Positions 1 to 6,399 of a stretch of DNA of 38,745 nucleotides are shown piece after piece. A program made the position numbers and the translations under genes. Below the pieces are notes generated by a model that worked only from the letters and a program-made list of their open reading frames with translations, ran no database searches and was not told the origin of the DNA. Source of the stretch: a virus. How positions within the stretch are numbered: position 1 is the first letter of the stretch; each line of letters begins with the position of its first letter. The stretch is from positions 1 through 38,745 of IMG/VR virus record IMGVR_UViG_3300046535_000219; one strand, written 5' to 3'.

Positions 1-67
1 GGGACCGCGCGACAGCGATGTTCAAACGTATTCAGACACAACCCTTTCGTTGTAGCATAGCATCAAA

Positions 68-679
68 ATGAGCGAAAAACCTCGAAGAAAACGCGCATCC
101 GCAGAGCCGTCGCCAGCGGCAGGGACCAAGCACAACCGCAACGAAGTTATCGAGACGTGGCCAATCGACAAGCCGCGCGACAGCGAGGCGAATGCGCGGA
201 TACATCCGGCGAAACAGATCGAGGAATTGCGCGCGTCCTTGCGGACGTACGGACAGGTTTGGCCGATCCTTGTACGCGAGGACGGCGAGATCATTGCGGG
301 GCATGGCAGGAGGACTGCGGCGGCGCTGGAGGGAATGACCGAGATCAAGGTTCTGGTGGCGCGCGGCTGGACTGAGGCGCAATGCAGAGCGTTTGCCTTG
401 CTTGATAACCGCGTGCCGCTCAATGCGGGGTGGGACGCGACGAAGCTCGCGGCGGAACTGAAGCGGGTCAAGGAAGACGGCATCGATCCGGCCTTGATCG
501 GCTTCACGGCGCGCGACATCCACCTATTGTTGACGCCCAAGGACCCAACCGAGACGGAGCCGGTGCTGACGGGGCTGACGTTCTCGGTGATCATTCGCTG
601 CGAGAACGAAGAGCACCAAGGAGAAGTGCTGCGGATGCTTGAGGAACGCGGCTTGGAATGCGAGGCGATGATCAGCTAA
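68..679 (+). CDS. Phage ParB/Srx-fold nuclease-like protein
   Basis: 203 aa. A basic N-terminal tail (residues 1-25) is followed by a ParB/sulfiredoxin-type domain. Residues 44-58 resemble the usual start of the fold (IHPAKQIEELRASLR). Residues 73-85 (GEIIAGHGRRTAA) are the conserved ParB phosphate/nucleotide-binding box, and residues 108-124 (AFALLDNRVPLNAGWD) are typical of the phage branch that accompanies DNA methylases. The C-terminal segment FSVIIRCENEEHQGEVLRML is also common in phage members. ParB-fold proteins of this kind act as nucleases, CTPases or in base modification; which applies here is unknown. It is the first gene of a plus-strand run ending in an ABC-GNAT fusion, so a joint role in DNA modification is inferred. 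It could be a lone regulator or nuclease. Confidence 0.85.
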   Translation: MSEKPRRKRASAEPSPAAGTKHNRNEVIETWPIDKPRDSEANARIHPAKQIEELRASLRTYGQVWPILVREDGEIIAGHGRRTAAALEGMTEIKVLVARGWTEAQCRAFALLDNRVPLNAGWDATKLAAELKRVKEDGIDPALIGFTARDIHLLLTPKDPTETEPVLTGLTFSVIIRCENEEHQGEVLRMLEERGLECEAMIS

Positions 680-693
680 CAAGGAGTGCAGCG

Positions 694-1110
694 ATGCCGT
701 GGGAGAAGGAGCATGAAGACGGTATGCAACAGTTTGTTGATGCCGCCGCGAAGTCAAATGGGTTGGCTATGCAGCTAGTTCTTGCGCGCGACTTCGAAGC
801 GGCGAGGCGCGCGGCCGAAGCCGGTGACGAGCAGGCGCAGGGATTTATGTTTGTGCTCGCTCAATGGGACCAGTTGACAGCGCCAGCAATCAAGGAGGGG
901 ACATTTCCGGGATGCTTTGCTTGTGATGCCGTGATCAAGCCGGGAGAGAATTTCGGCGGTCTTGTCGCATGTATGCCCATCAAGGGGGAAACAGGAGTGT
1001 TGACGGGGTTCTGTATTGATTGCATCAGCCTTGGACGAAGGGGATTGTTGCGGGTCTTGGTGGAGACAGTGAAGCAACAGATCAGTAGTGAAGGGCAAAC
1101 CTTGCAATGA
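694..1110 (+). CDS. Small Cys-pair protein, possible zinc ribbon
   Basis: 138 aa, family not recognised. The ATG at 694 is chosen over upstream in-frame starts because AAGGAG lies at 681-686. Residues 1-70 are helical and rich in Ala and charged residues. The second half has two CxxC pairs, C74/C77 and C107/C110, with C93 between them, which could hold one zinc ion. No catalytic motif is seen. It follows the ParB-like gene by 14 bp and precedes another Cys-rich small gene, so it is probably co-transcribed. Any role in the ParB/ABC-GNAT module is guilt by association. Confidence 0.7.
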   Translation: MPWEKEHEDGMQQFVDAAAKSNGLAMQLVLARDFEAARRAAEAGDEQAQGFMFVLAQWDQLTAPAIKEGTFPGCFACDAVIKPGENFGGLVACMPIKGETGVLTGFCIDCISLGRRGLLRVLVETVKQQISSEGQTLQ

Positions 1111-1119
1111 AGATCGACC

Positions 1120-1350
1120 ATGCCGCACGCGAACCATGAAAAGCGATTGAAGCGTGAGGGCTGGCCAAAGACATTTGCGCTGATGTGTTTCAACTGCAAC
1201 TGCGGGAGATTTCGGAATGGCGGTGTCTGTCCACATCAAAGTAGAAAGCTCGATCAAGTTGACACCACGCGTCAAGCAATTGTCGGGCATGTTCGACGCA
1301 CCAATTCAAAAAGTTCTATCCCACAAATGGGACGGCGATGTTCCGATTGA
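1120..1350 (+). CDS. Small zinc-binding HNH-like protein
   Basis: 76 aa, starting 9 bp after the previous stop. Residues 23-39 read CFNCNCGRFRNGGVCPH. This Cys/His-rich NGG-CPH pattern resembles the zinc knuckle found at the end of many phage HNH-type or recombination-endonuclease-like proteins. The gene overlaps the start of the ABC-GNAT gene by 134 bp in another frame. The last 35 residues therefore lie over that gene and look less constrained. It may be a remnant or a minimal zinc-finger protein. The overlap and short length make this uncertain. Confidence 0.45.
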   Translation: MPHANHEKRLKREGWPKTFALMCFNCNCGRFRNGGVCPHQSRKLDQVDTTRQAIVGHVRRTNSKSSIPQMGRRCSD

Positions 1351-2491
1351 CGAAAGACCTTGGGGCATTGGTCTGATCGTCGGCCCATCAGGGTCCGGTA
1401 AGTCCACCGTTATGCGGCATCTATTCGGTGAACAGAAAAGCCTTACTTGGAATGCGATGTCGGTGATCGATGATTTCGACAGCAAGCTATCAATAAACCA
1501 AGTCACGGATGCTTGCAGCGCAGTCGGGTTCAACACCATTCCAAGTTGGGCCAAGCCGTACGCGGTGCTGTCTACCGGGGAGAAGTTCCGTGTTGACCTT
1601 GCTCGCCATCTGATCGAGGGCGGCGACCTTGTCGTGGTGGACGAGTTCACGTCGGTGATCGACCGGCAAGTGGCGCAGATCGGCAGCCACGCGGTGCAGA
1701 AGTACATCAGGAAGACCAACAAGAAGTTCGTAGGCGTGACGTGCCATTACGATGTGATCGAGTGGTTACAGCCGGATTGGATGCTTGAACCGGCGACGAT
1801 GACGTTTCAATGGAGGGCGGTTCAGCGACGACCAGACCTTGAAGTTGAAATCGCGCGGGTCGAGCGTGCAACGGCTTGGCCCCTATTCGCTCCGTTTCAC
1901 TATCTGACAGCGGAGCTACATAGGGCAGCGGCGTGTTATTGCTTGTTCGTGGGGGGAGTACCGGCGTCATTTGCGGGAGTTCTTCATCGACCGCATTACG
2001 TCGTGCACGACATCAAGGGCGTATCGCGCGTGGTGACGCTGCCGGACTTTCAGGGGATGGGATTGGCGATGGCTTTGCTTGATACGTTGGGCGCGGCGCA
2101 TAGTGCGCTCGGGCATCGCTTTCGTATGTATCCGGCGCACCCATCGCTGGTGCGCTCGTTTGATAGATCGAAGTTCTGGAAGATGATCAAGACGCCGGGG
2201 GTGTTCTCGCCGATCCTTGGTAAGGCTTCCACGCTTGGGCGCACGATTGCGAAATTCAATCCAGACCTTGGCAAGTCTTCCGGCTTTGCGCCAGCGAACC
2301 GAACGCAGGATTATGCCAAAAAAAAATGGCACATGGGATCGCGACCGTGCGCCGTATTTGAATACGTGCACAGAGGCGATCCCATGTGCCGGGATCAAGC
2401 AACATCGCTCATAACGGGCGAAGCCGCTTCTGGACTTCGAACAGACCAAGCAATCCACGCAGCGGTGCAAAGCGCACCGGGCGCGGGTTAA
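1217..2491 (+). CDS. ABC-type ATPase fused to GNAT acyltransferase
   Basis: 424 aa. Residues ~45-195 form an ABC ATPase without membrane segments: Walker A GPSGSGKS at 56-63, signature LSTGEKFRVDLAR at 118-130, Walker B LVVVDEF at 138-144 with E143, and a switch histidine H177. Residues ~225-330 resemble a GNAT fold, with the acyl-CoA pyrophosphate loop near RVVTLPDFQGMGLA (271-284). Such soluble ABC-GNAT fusions are not transporters. Phage Mu Mom, which makes N6-carbamoylmethyl-adenine, is also GNAT-fold, so DNA base modification is a reasonable inference here with the ParB-like neighbour. The ATG has GGGAG upstream at 1204-1208. The 3' end overlaps the convergent ASCH gene by 83 bp and contains the leftward operon terminator. 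A nine-A run at 2318-2326 is a possible slippage point. Confidence 0.85.
   Translation: MAVSVHIKVESSIKLTPRVKQLSGMFDAPIQKVLSHKWDGDVPIDERPWGIGLIVGPSGSGKSTVMRHLFGEQKSLTWNAMSVIDDFDSKLSINQVTDACSAVGFNTIPSWAKPYAVLSTGEKFRVDLARHLIEGGDLVVVDEFTSVIDRQVAQIGSHAVQKYIRKTNKKFVGVTCHYDVIEWLQPDWMLEPATMTFQWRAVQRRPDLEVEIARVERATAWPLFAPFHYLTAELHRAAACYCLFVGGVPASFAGVLHRPHYVVHDIKGVSRVVTLPDFQGMGLAMALLDTLGAAHSALGHRFRMYPAHPSLVRSFDRSKFWKMIKTPGVFSPILGKASTLGRTIAKFNPDLGKSSGFAPANRTQDYAKKKWHMGSRPCAVFEYVHRGDPMCRDQATSLITGEAASGLRTDQAIHAAVQSAPGAG
2318..2390 (-). terminator. Intrinsic terminator of the leftward operon
   Basis: A perfect 14-bp inverted repeat pairs 2328-2341 with 2377-2390, with further pairing inside (CGTAT/ATACG around 2353-2365). 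Read leftward it is followed at once by the complement of nine A residues (2318-2326), a U9 tract. It begins 18 bp past the stop of the last leftward gene. This is the classical Rho-independent layout for the minus strand. It lies wholly inside the coding sequence of the convergent ABC-GNAT gene. Confidence 0.85.
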
Positions 2492-2771
2492 CAAGGACAA
2501 AGCCAAACGGCCCCTCGAAGGAGCGGTCGTTCGACTTCTCGACTACGTCAACAAGGTCAACGATGCAGACGATGCCGCCCGTTGGTAGCTCGTCGGGCAC
2601 TGCCACGCGGAAGTGCTCTGCGATCTCCTTGACCGGGCGATCATGCCAGCGTACGCCAGCATGGATCGCGAGCGGGCCACGATACTTCGTGTCCCATGTC
2701 CGGTTCTCTATACGCTTGATCCCTTCAAGGATCAGATAGGCGTAGGGTTGTCTGATAGATAGTGCCTTCAT
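2409..2771 (-). CDS. ASCH-domain protein
   Basis: 120 aa. The N-terminus MKALSIRQPYAYLILEGIKR followed by IENRTW, then KYRGPLAIHAG, is diagnostic of the ASCH superfamily, a PUA-like beta-barrel that binds RNA or modified nucleosides (some members hydrolyse N4-acetylcytidine). The central acidic segment IVCIVDLVDVV and the terminal RGLLGLFEV also fit. It is the last gene of the leftward operon. Its start overlaps the stop of the HTH gene (ATGA), so the two are translationally coupled. Its 3' end overlaps the convergent ABC-GNAT gene. The substrate is not predictable from sequence. Confidence 0.85.
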   Translation of the reverse strand: MKALSIRQPYAYLILEGIKRIENRTWDTKYRGPLAIHAGVRWHDRPVKEIAEHFRVAVPDELPTGGIVCIVDLVDVVEKSNDRSFEGPFGFVLVNPRPVRFAPLRGLLGLFEVQKRLRPL

Positions 2772-2968
2772 ATTAGCTTTTCCGTACTGTCCGGCGAGAG
2801 CCGGTGTTTGATCATGATTTTGAGCAACAAGGCAACGGACGTTGGGATCGGCGCTTCATCGGCAATCCATCTCCTTGAAGTCCGCTGGTTCACGCCAAAC
2901 AATTGCGCCGCCCCAACCTGAGACAGGTTGAGGCGGGCGATTGCATCGCGATATTCGGAGCCTGTCAT
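2768..2968 (-). CDS. Small helix-turn-helix DNA-binding protein
   Basis: 66 aa. Residues ~5-37 (YRDAIARLNLSQVGAAQLFG, then VNQRTSRRWI) form a Cro/CI-like helix-turn-helix of the putative-antitoxin type, in which SQVGAAQLFGVNQRTSRRW spans the turn and recognition helix. It probably binds DNA as a dimer and may autoregulate the operon end. It overlaps both neighbours by 4 bp (upstream 67-aa gene and downstream ASCH gene), so the three are coupled. A toxin-antitoxin reading of HTH-ASCH is possible but unproven. Confidence 0.8.
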   Translation of the reverse strand: MTGSEYRDAIARLNLSQVGAAQLFGVNQRTSRRWIADEAPIPTSVALLLKIMIKHRLSPDSTEKLI

Positions 2969-3168
2969 GTGTCCTCCTTGAAGATTGGTTCGTTGTTCGC
3001 GTCAACGACAGGGAGTAATTTGCTTGTTGGCGCATTCCATGTCGTGTCGTCGGTATCGTAGAGGACGGTCGTCGCATCGGGCGGACATCCTTGAGCGCGC
3101 TCGACCACGGATGCAGTCTCACGCGTCTTGATGTGCCATACACGTTGCCCGACTTTGAATTCATTCAT
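2965..3168 (-). CDS. Small SH3-like hypothetical protein
   Basis: 67 aa. The ATG at 3168 is preceded by AAGGAGCAATGCT, the operon's usual ribosome-binding site, so upstream in-frame starts were rejected. The sequence MNEFKVGQRVWHIKTRETAS and the following beta-rich stretch look like a small KOW/SH3 barrel (hydrophobic V-W, then a charged turn). No catalytic residues are seen. Its stop overlaps the HTH start by 4 bp. Function unknown. Confidence 0.7.
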   Translation of the reverse strand: MNEFKVGQRVWHIKTRETASVVERAQGCPPDATTVLYDTDDTTWNAPTSKLLPVVDANNEPIFKEDT

Positions 3169-3199
3169 AGCATTGCTCCTTGCTTGAAGGCCGATATGG

Positions 3200-3242
3200 C
3201 GCTTCGTGCTGCGCAGCACGAATGCTGCGCAGAGGCGAAACG
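3200..3242 (-). repeat. Type A intergenic hairpin, copy 1
   Basis: Outer arms CGCTTCG (3200-3206) and CGAAACG (3236-3242) enclose a perfect 8-bp stem GCGCAGCA/TGCTGCGC with loop CGAA. It lies just after the stop of the YD-type gene in leftward reading. The outer arm pairs through G-U as minus-strand RNA, but has a C-A mismatch as plus-strand RNA. Confidence 0.85.
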
Positions 3243-3245
3243 TCG

Positions 3246-3488
3246 TTATTTCCTTGCTGGTGTCTGGACGCTGCCGGTCTTGCGACCGTCAGCACCATAG
3301 AGTGTCGTGGTGTTTCCTTGAGTAGAGGCGCGACCGACTACGTTGCCGCTCGCGTCATAGATCGTGGTGGTTCCTTGGGTGTCGGTAGTCGAGCGTGCGA
3401 TTGCGCGCCCGTCTGGTCCGTACACCGTTGTTTGCTGCGCCGCCGCTGATGTTGCGGCGACGCAGAGTAGAACGATCAAGGTTTTCAT
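3246..3488 (-). CDS. Secreted small protein with YD-like repeats
   Basis: 80 aa. The start is ATG at 3488 with GGAG nine bases upstream; a GTG two codons earlier would sit too close to that site. Residues 1-18 (MKTLIVLLCVAATSAAAQ) are a clear signal peptide with an AAA-Q-type cleavage site. The rest consists of three imperfect repeats of about 17 residues built on TTxYGPDGRxxxRS / TTIYDASGNVVGRAS / TTLYGADGRKTGS, like YD or RHS-type beta repeats. It is probably exported to the periplasm. Similar small repeat proteins are common in rhizobial genomes. Role during infection unknown. Confidence 0.75.
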   Translation of the reverse strand: MKTLIVLLCVAATSAAAQQTTVYGPDGRAIARSTTDTQGTTTIYDASGNVVGRASTQGNTTTLYGADGRKTGSVQTPARK

Positions 3489-3494
3489 GCTCAC

Positions 3495-3980
3495 TCACTC
3501 CTTGCGCTCTGGCTGATCAAGCAACCATTGTTGACCAGCCTCCAGGCCTAGCTCGTATAGTTTCGGCATGGTCTTTCTGGCGTGATACCAATCAAGAAGT
3601 CCGTAGCAATCATTCAGAAGCGTGGCGCGTCGCACGTATTCACGTAGGAATGGCACGCCGAAATACTCGCCAATCCTTGCAAAGCCGTCCTCGGCCTTGC
3701 GAGCCGTGGGATCAATCACGATACCTTCGCGATCAATGCACCAAGCATGATCGATGGGCACGCCGTAGCACGTGACCTTGCCCTCGACATACGTCAACCA
3801 AGGACATTGGATCACAAGCCGCGTCGCATTCATGTAGCATTGCTTGATTACTCCGCGCCGCCCACTGTACGAGTGGGGCGCGACAGAGTAGCTGCGGGCG
3901 TGCGCCAACAAGAAATCGATCACAGGATTGGGACCGAAATGCTTGCGGCACGCTTCATAGTGTTGTCGTATATCACTCAT
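3495..3980 (-). CDS. Papain/transglutaminase-like Cys-His-Asp protein
   Basis: 161 aa, no family name recognised. The order KQCYMNA (C48), IDHAWCI (H78) and IVIDPTAR (D90) is that of the Cys-His-Asp triad in transglutaminase/NlpC-like papain folds, with a strand-turn between each. The ATG at 3980 overlaps the stop of the preceding 59-aa gene (ATGA). No signal peptide is seen, so it is cytoplasmic. It could be an amidase, peptidase or deamidase; an inactive relative cannot be excluded. Being in the early operon suggests a host-takeover or counter-defence role, which is inference. Confidence 0.7.
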   Translation of the reverse strand: MSDIRQHYEACRKHFGPNPVIDFLLAHARSYSVAPHSYSGRRGVIKQCYMNATRLVIQCPWLTYVEGKVTCYGVPIDHAWCIDREGIVIDPTARKAEDGFARIGEYFGVPFLREYVRRATLLNDCYGLLDWYHARKTMPKLYELGLEAGQQWLLDQPERKE

Positions 3981-4156
3981 TGCTTGATACCTCTTTCAAG
4001 GTCCTCGGCGATTTCGAGTAGCTGCAAATTGCGCAGCGTCCCGTCATCGTCCCAAGGCCAGCGTTGCGGAATGACACCGCCCAATTCCTTGATGCGGCGT
4101 TCAAGTCGCGAACGTCGTTCAAGGATGCTGCGAATGAGATCGTTGCTGTACTTCAT
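3977..4156 (-). CDS. Small charged helical protein
   Basis: 59 aa, starting at the ATG at 4156 preceded by GGAGCAACTGCT. The sequence is a charged helical pair, with an Arg-rich helix (LIRSILERRSRLERRIKELG, residues 8-27) and an acidic helix near the end (LQLLEIAEDLERGI). It looks like a short coiled-coil or helical hairpin. It overlaps the Cys-His-Asp gene by 4 bp. Function unknown. Confidence 0.65.
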   Translation of the reverse strand: MKYSNDLIRSILERRSRLERRIKELGGVIPQRWPWDDDGTLRNLQLLEIAEDLERGIKQ

Positions 4157-4209
4157 AGCAGTTGCTCCGTTGAAGAAACGCATCCAAGGATGCGGAAGAC
4201 ACCGTAAGG

Positions 4210-4252
4210 CGCTTCGTGCTGCGCACCAAGCAAGGTGCGCAGTGTCGAAACG
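4210..4252 (-). repeat. Type A intergenic hairpin, copy 2
   Basis: Outer arms CGCTTCG/CGAAACG enclose inner stem CTGCGCAC/GTGCGCAG (8 bp, 4219-4226 with 4235-4242). The loop carries CAAGCAAG. It lies between the 159-aa and 59-aa genes. The inner stem sequence differs from copies 1 and 3 but pairing is kept. Confidence 0.85.
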
Positions 4253-4263
4253 TCGTTACTTTC

Positions 4264-4743
4264 TCAGAGCGGACGTTGACGTAGTCCGGGAACGTCGCGA
4301 TTTTCGTTGTACTGCACATCGCGTTCCTGCCAACCAATTCCTTGCATACGAACGCCCTCGGGCAGGACCCACAGATGCCATTTGTTTGATGTATCGACCA
4401 AGCGACTTTCCGCTGGGTATAACTCAAACGCCTCGCGCTCTGGTCCAGCTAGTTCGTTCTTGATTTGCTGGAAGTGACGCCAATCCTTGAACATCCCGCC
4501 ATCACGTCTGCGGATGCAGAGATGCAGCATGGAATTATCAGGACCACATTTTCCGACCTGTACTTGATACAGTTCATTGATGTAGCATTCGACCATTGCG
4601 TCTGCGGCGTCGAGTTGCTTGATCATTTCCTCTTCGCTGACGCCGTAGTGCCTCGCCCCTTCCTCGACTATTTCCTTGCGGCGAAACATCTGGTCAGGAC
4701 GTAGCTTCACAAGCGGCGTCCAATGTCGCGGTAGTTTGCTCAT
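4264..4743 (-). CDS. Conserved phage protein, DUF7694-like
   Basis: 159 aa. The start at 4743 (MSKLPRHWTPL) is chosen from GGAGCACTCT just upstream. The C-terminal half contains FKDWRHFQQIKNELAGPERE, then AFELYPAESRLVDTSNKWHLWVLP. I recognise this as a strongly conserved block in many tailed-phage early regions; I associate it with DUF7694, though the name is from memory. The N-terminal ~70 residues are less conserved and helical. No catalytic residues are evident. The final ten residues after the conserved block are probably disordered. Function unknown. Confidence 0.75.
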   Translation of the reverse strand: MSKLPRHWTPLVKLRPDQMFRRKEIVEEGARHYGVSEEEMIKQLDAADAMVECYINELYQVQVGKCGPDNSMLHLCIRRRDGGMFKDWRHFQQIKNELAGPEREAFELYPAESRLVDTSNKWHLWVLPEGVRMQGIGWQERDVQYNENRDVPGLRQRPL

Positions 4744-4776
4744 AGAGTGCTCCTTGCTTGAAGTCACCGAGAGTGG

Positions 4777-4818
4777 CGCTTCGTTGCGCGCACCAAGAAG
4801 ATGCGCGCCGTCGAAACG
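4777..4818 (-). repeat. Type A intergenic hairpin, copy 3
   Basis: Outer arms CGCTTCG (4777-4783) and CGAAACG (4812-4818) enclose GCGCGCA/TGCGCGC (7 bp). The loop contains CCAAGAAG. It follows the stop of the 84-aa gene in leftward reading. Confidence 0.85.
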
Positions 4819-4821
4819 TCG

Positions 4822-5076
4822 TTAGATGATGTAGTCGGGCGGCGTCGGCCCATCAGTGAACCATTTGCGCTCGTCTAATAGGTCACTGGCGATATCCGCC
4901 GCCTCGTCGTCATCAAGGCGAACGCCGAGATAGGACCAAACGGCGACGAACAAGGGTTCGAAGCCGCATTGCCAACCAACAAGGCGCGCGTTCGCAGGCA
5001 TGTCATCGATTGATCGAACCGCCAGCGCATCGTCAACGCAGAACGAGATGTAGTCGATTGCTTGCTCGCGGGTCAT
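4822..5076 (-). CDS. Hypothetical acidic protein
   Basis: 84 aa, not recognised. It has predicted helices MTREQAIDYISFCVDDALAV and an acidic segment VRLDDDEAADIASDLLDE near the C-terminus. No membrane segment or metal motif is seen. Its ATG overlaps the stop of the 59-aa gene upstream (ATGA), so the pair is translationally coupled and likely functionally linked. Confidence 0.65.
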   Translation of the reverse strand: MTREQAIDYISFCVDDALAVRSIDDMPANARLVGWQCGFEPLFVAVWSYLGVRLDDDEAADIASDLLDERKWFTDGPTPPDYII

Positions 5077-5252
5077 CGTGTCGCCTCCCGCTTTAGTTCA
5101 CCGAGATAACCAGCGACAAAGGCGTCTTGCTCGTCCTGCGTTTCATAGGACATGCGCGCGACGAATTCCGCGCCCTCGATGCTATGTGCTCGCGCCATTA
5201 CGAAAGCGCGACCAGCCTTGTGCGCCGCAACCATTTTAGTTTCATCAGTCAT
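5073..5252 (-). CDS. Small hypothetical protein (59 aa)
   Basis: Start ATG (complement 5250-5252), preceded by the operon's GGAGCAA box; stop overlaps the start of the next gene as ATGA. Translation begins MTDETKMVAAHKAGRAFVMA, and the C-terminal half contains MSYETQDEQDAFVAGYLGEL. It is amphipathic and helical, without Cys or membrane segments. Too short to assign a family. The standard ribosome-binding site and the coupled stop make it a credible gene. Confidence 0.65.
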   Translation of the reverse strand: MTDETKMVAAHKAGRAFVMARAHSIEGAEFVARMSYETQDEQDAFVAGYLGELKREATR

Positions 5253-5287
5253 GGTAAGTTTTGCTCCGTCGTGAAGTCGCCGGATGG

Positions 5288-5331
5288 CGCTTCGTTCCGC
5301 GCACCAAGGAGCGATGCGCGGCGTCGAAACG
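5288..5331 (-). repeat. Type A intergenic hairpin, copy 4
   Basis: Outer CGCTTCG/CGAAACG; inner CCGCGCA/TGCGCGG (5297-5303 with 5315-5321). The loop contains CCAAGGAGCGA. A mini-stem GCC-GGA-(T)GGC sits on the ribosome-binding-site side. Confidence 0.85.
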
Positions 5332-5568
5332 TCAGATGTATGTCAGGAACGCCCTACCTTGATCCGTGATTGAGTAGCGGACCACGACAAGTCCTGGCGG
5401 GTTCGCGAGCGTCGATCTTCGTCGGCGCACGCGTCCTAGTTTGACCAAGGACTTTAGCGTGCCGAGATCGCAGCCTGCGTTGTTGATCAACGCATCCTGC
5501 GTGGCACCATTCGGGCAATCAGCAAGGACCCGTAAGGTGCCGACTTGAGTTCTGTTTTTATACATCAT
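5332..5568 (-). CDS. Small winged-helix-like protein
   Basis: 78 aa. ATG at 5568 (a second ATG follows directly), with GGAGCTTACT upstream. The order helix (GTLRVLADCPNGATQDALIN), helix (DLGTLKSLVKLGRV), basic turn RRRRS, then a beta-wing VVVRYSITDQGRAFL is what a MarR/ArsR-like winged helix shows, with ITDQGRAFL a typical wing-helix ending. It probably binds DNA or RNA and may regulate the phage or host. Assignment rests on pattern only. Confidence 0.6.
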   Translation of the reverse strand: MMYKNRTQVGTLRVLADCPNGATQDALINNAGCDLGTLKSLVKLGRVRRRRSTLANPPGLVVVRYSITDQGRAFLTYI

Positions 5569-5601
5569 AGTAAGCTCCGTTCTGAAGACACCAAGGATTG
5601 G

Positions 5602-5644
5602 CGCTTCGTTCCGCGCACCTTGTTAGATGCGCGGCGTCGAAACG
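5602..5644 (-). repeat. Type A intergenic hairpin, copy 5
   Basis: Outer CGCTTCG/CGAAACG; inner CCGCGCA/TGCGCGG, identical stem to copy 4 but with an unrelated loop containing CCTTG. A mini-stem CCAA-GGA-TTGG precedes it (5592-5602 region). Confidence 0.85.
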
Positions 5645-6127
5645 TCAGCGTATGTAGTTCTCGAATGCGTCGCGCAATCGCCACGCCTTACAGACCGCGC
5701 ATTCCAGTTCAGTGTCGGCGCAGCGCTGCCCGTAGTTCTTGGCGATGTACTGATCCATTCGTTTGATCAGCATCCTTGTTTCGCGATTGTAGTCACCGCT
5801 CATGCGGTGCAGATCGCCCATGTCCTTGACCGTGGAGCGCCGCTTCGATCCACCGCCGAACTTCTCCTTGAGGGTAATCAAGGCTTCGGTCAGCGGCGCG
5901 GTCATGTCGGGACGCGGCAACAGATGATCCGTCACCACGGCATGAACAAGCAAGGACGTGTCGAAGTTTTGCTCGCCATACAGTTTCCCGTTTGGCGCAA
6001 CGCCTGTTTCCCTGATCCGGCAGTTATGACCATTCGCCTCTATTTGAGTGATCATGTAATCTGTAAGACCAGTAGCGCCGCCCGCTTGCTTGACGCGGAC
6101 GATATCGCCTATTTTGAATATTCCCAT
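5645..6127 (-). CDS. Hypothetical protein with N-terminal SH3/KOW-like domain
   Basis: 160 aa. ATG at 6127 follows GGAGCAACTAAACT. Residues 1-60 (FKIGDIVRVKQ, then YMITQIEANGHNCRIRE) look like an SH3/KOW barrel. Residues ~85-155 are helical, with KRMDQYIAKNY and a C-terminal ECAVCKAW pair of cysteines (CAVC). Proteins with such barrels often bind nucleic acid or ribosome-associated factors. Its stop lies directly at the arm of hairpin copy 5. Function unknown. Confidence 0.65.
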   Translation of the reverse strand: MGIFKIGDIVRVKQAGGATGLTDYMITQIEANGHNCRIRETGVAPNGKLYGEQNFDTSLLVHAVVTDHLLPRPDMTAPLTEALITLKEKFGGGSKRRSTVKDMGDLHRMSGDYNRETRMLIKRMDQYIAKNYGQRCADTELECAVCKAWRLRDAFENYIR

Positions 6128-6164
6128 AGTTTAGTTGCTCCGTTCTGAAGTCACCAAGGATTGG

Positions 6165-6209
6165 CGCTTCGTGCTGCGCACCAATTGCTTGGTGCGCAGA
6201 GGCGAAACG
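6165..6209 (-). repeat. Type A intergenic hairpin, copy 6
   Basis: Outer CGCTTCG (6165-6171) and CGAAACG (6203-6209); inner stem of 10 bp, CTGCGCACCA/TGGTGCGCAG, with five to six unpaired bases (ATTGCT). A CCAA-GGA-TTGG mini-stem adjoins it. Confidence 0.85.
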
Positions 6210-6210
6210 T

Positions 6211-6399
6211 CTACTCGTCAGGGAAGTTCGTCATCGTCTCGTCATAGCAAGGGCCATGAAGGTCGGGCGAACATCGCTGATGTCCCTGATAGCAGGGGTG
6301 CAGTTCATTGGCGCTTTCTGCGATATTGAACCGCTGAACAAACAAACGCGCTCCGTAGCGCGTCCGTATGATCGGATTGCTTTGATATTCTTCACGCAT
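6211..6399 (-). CDS. Small Cys-containing hypothetical protein
   Basis: 62 aa. It starts inside the end of the preceding gene (8-bp overlap) and stops right beside hairpin copy 6, the layout of a normal operon member. The middle holds three cysteines (PCYQGHQRC, GPCYDE) and several His residues, possibly a metal site. No family recognised. A short gene with no ribosome-binding site of its own; translation is presumably coupled. Confidence 0.5.
   Translation of the reverse strand: MREEYQSNPIIRTRYGARLFVQRFNIAESANELHPCYQGHQRCSPDLHGPCYDETMTNFPDE

Noticed and set aside
22-594. Long open frames on the minus strand opposite the ParB-like gene
   Set aside because: They mirror the coding strand, have low-complexity Arg/Ser-rich translations and no ribosome-binding site; the ParB domain on the plus strand is unmistakable.
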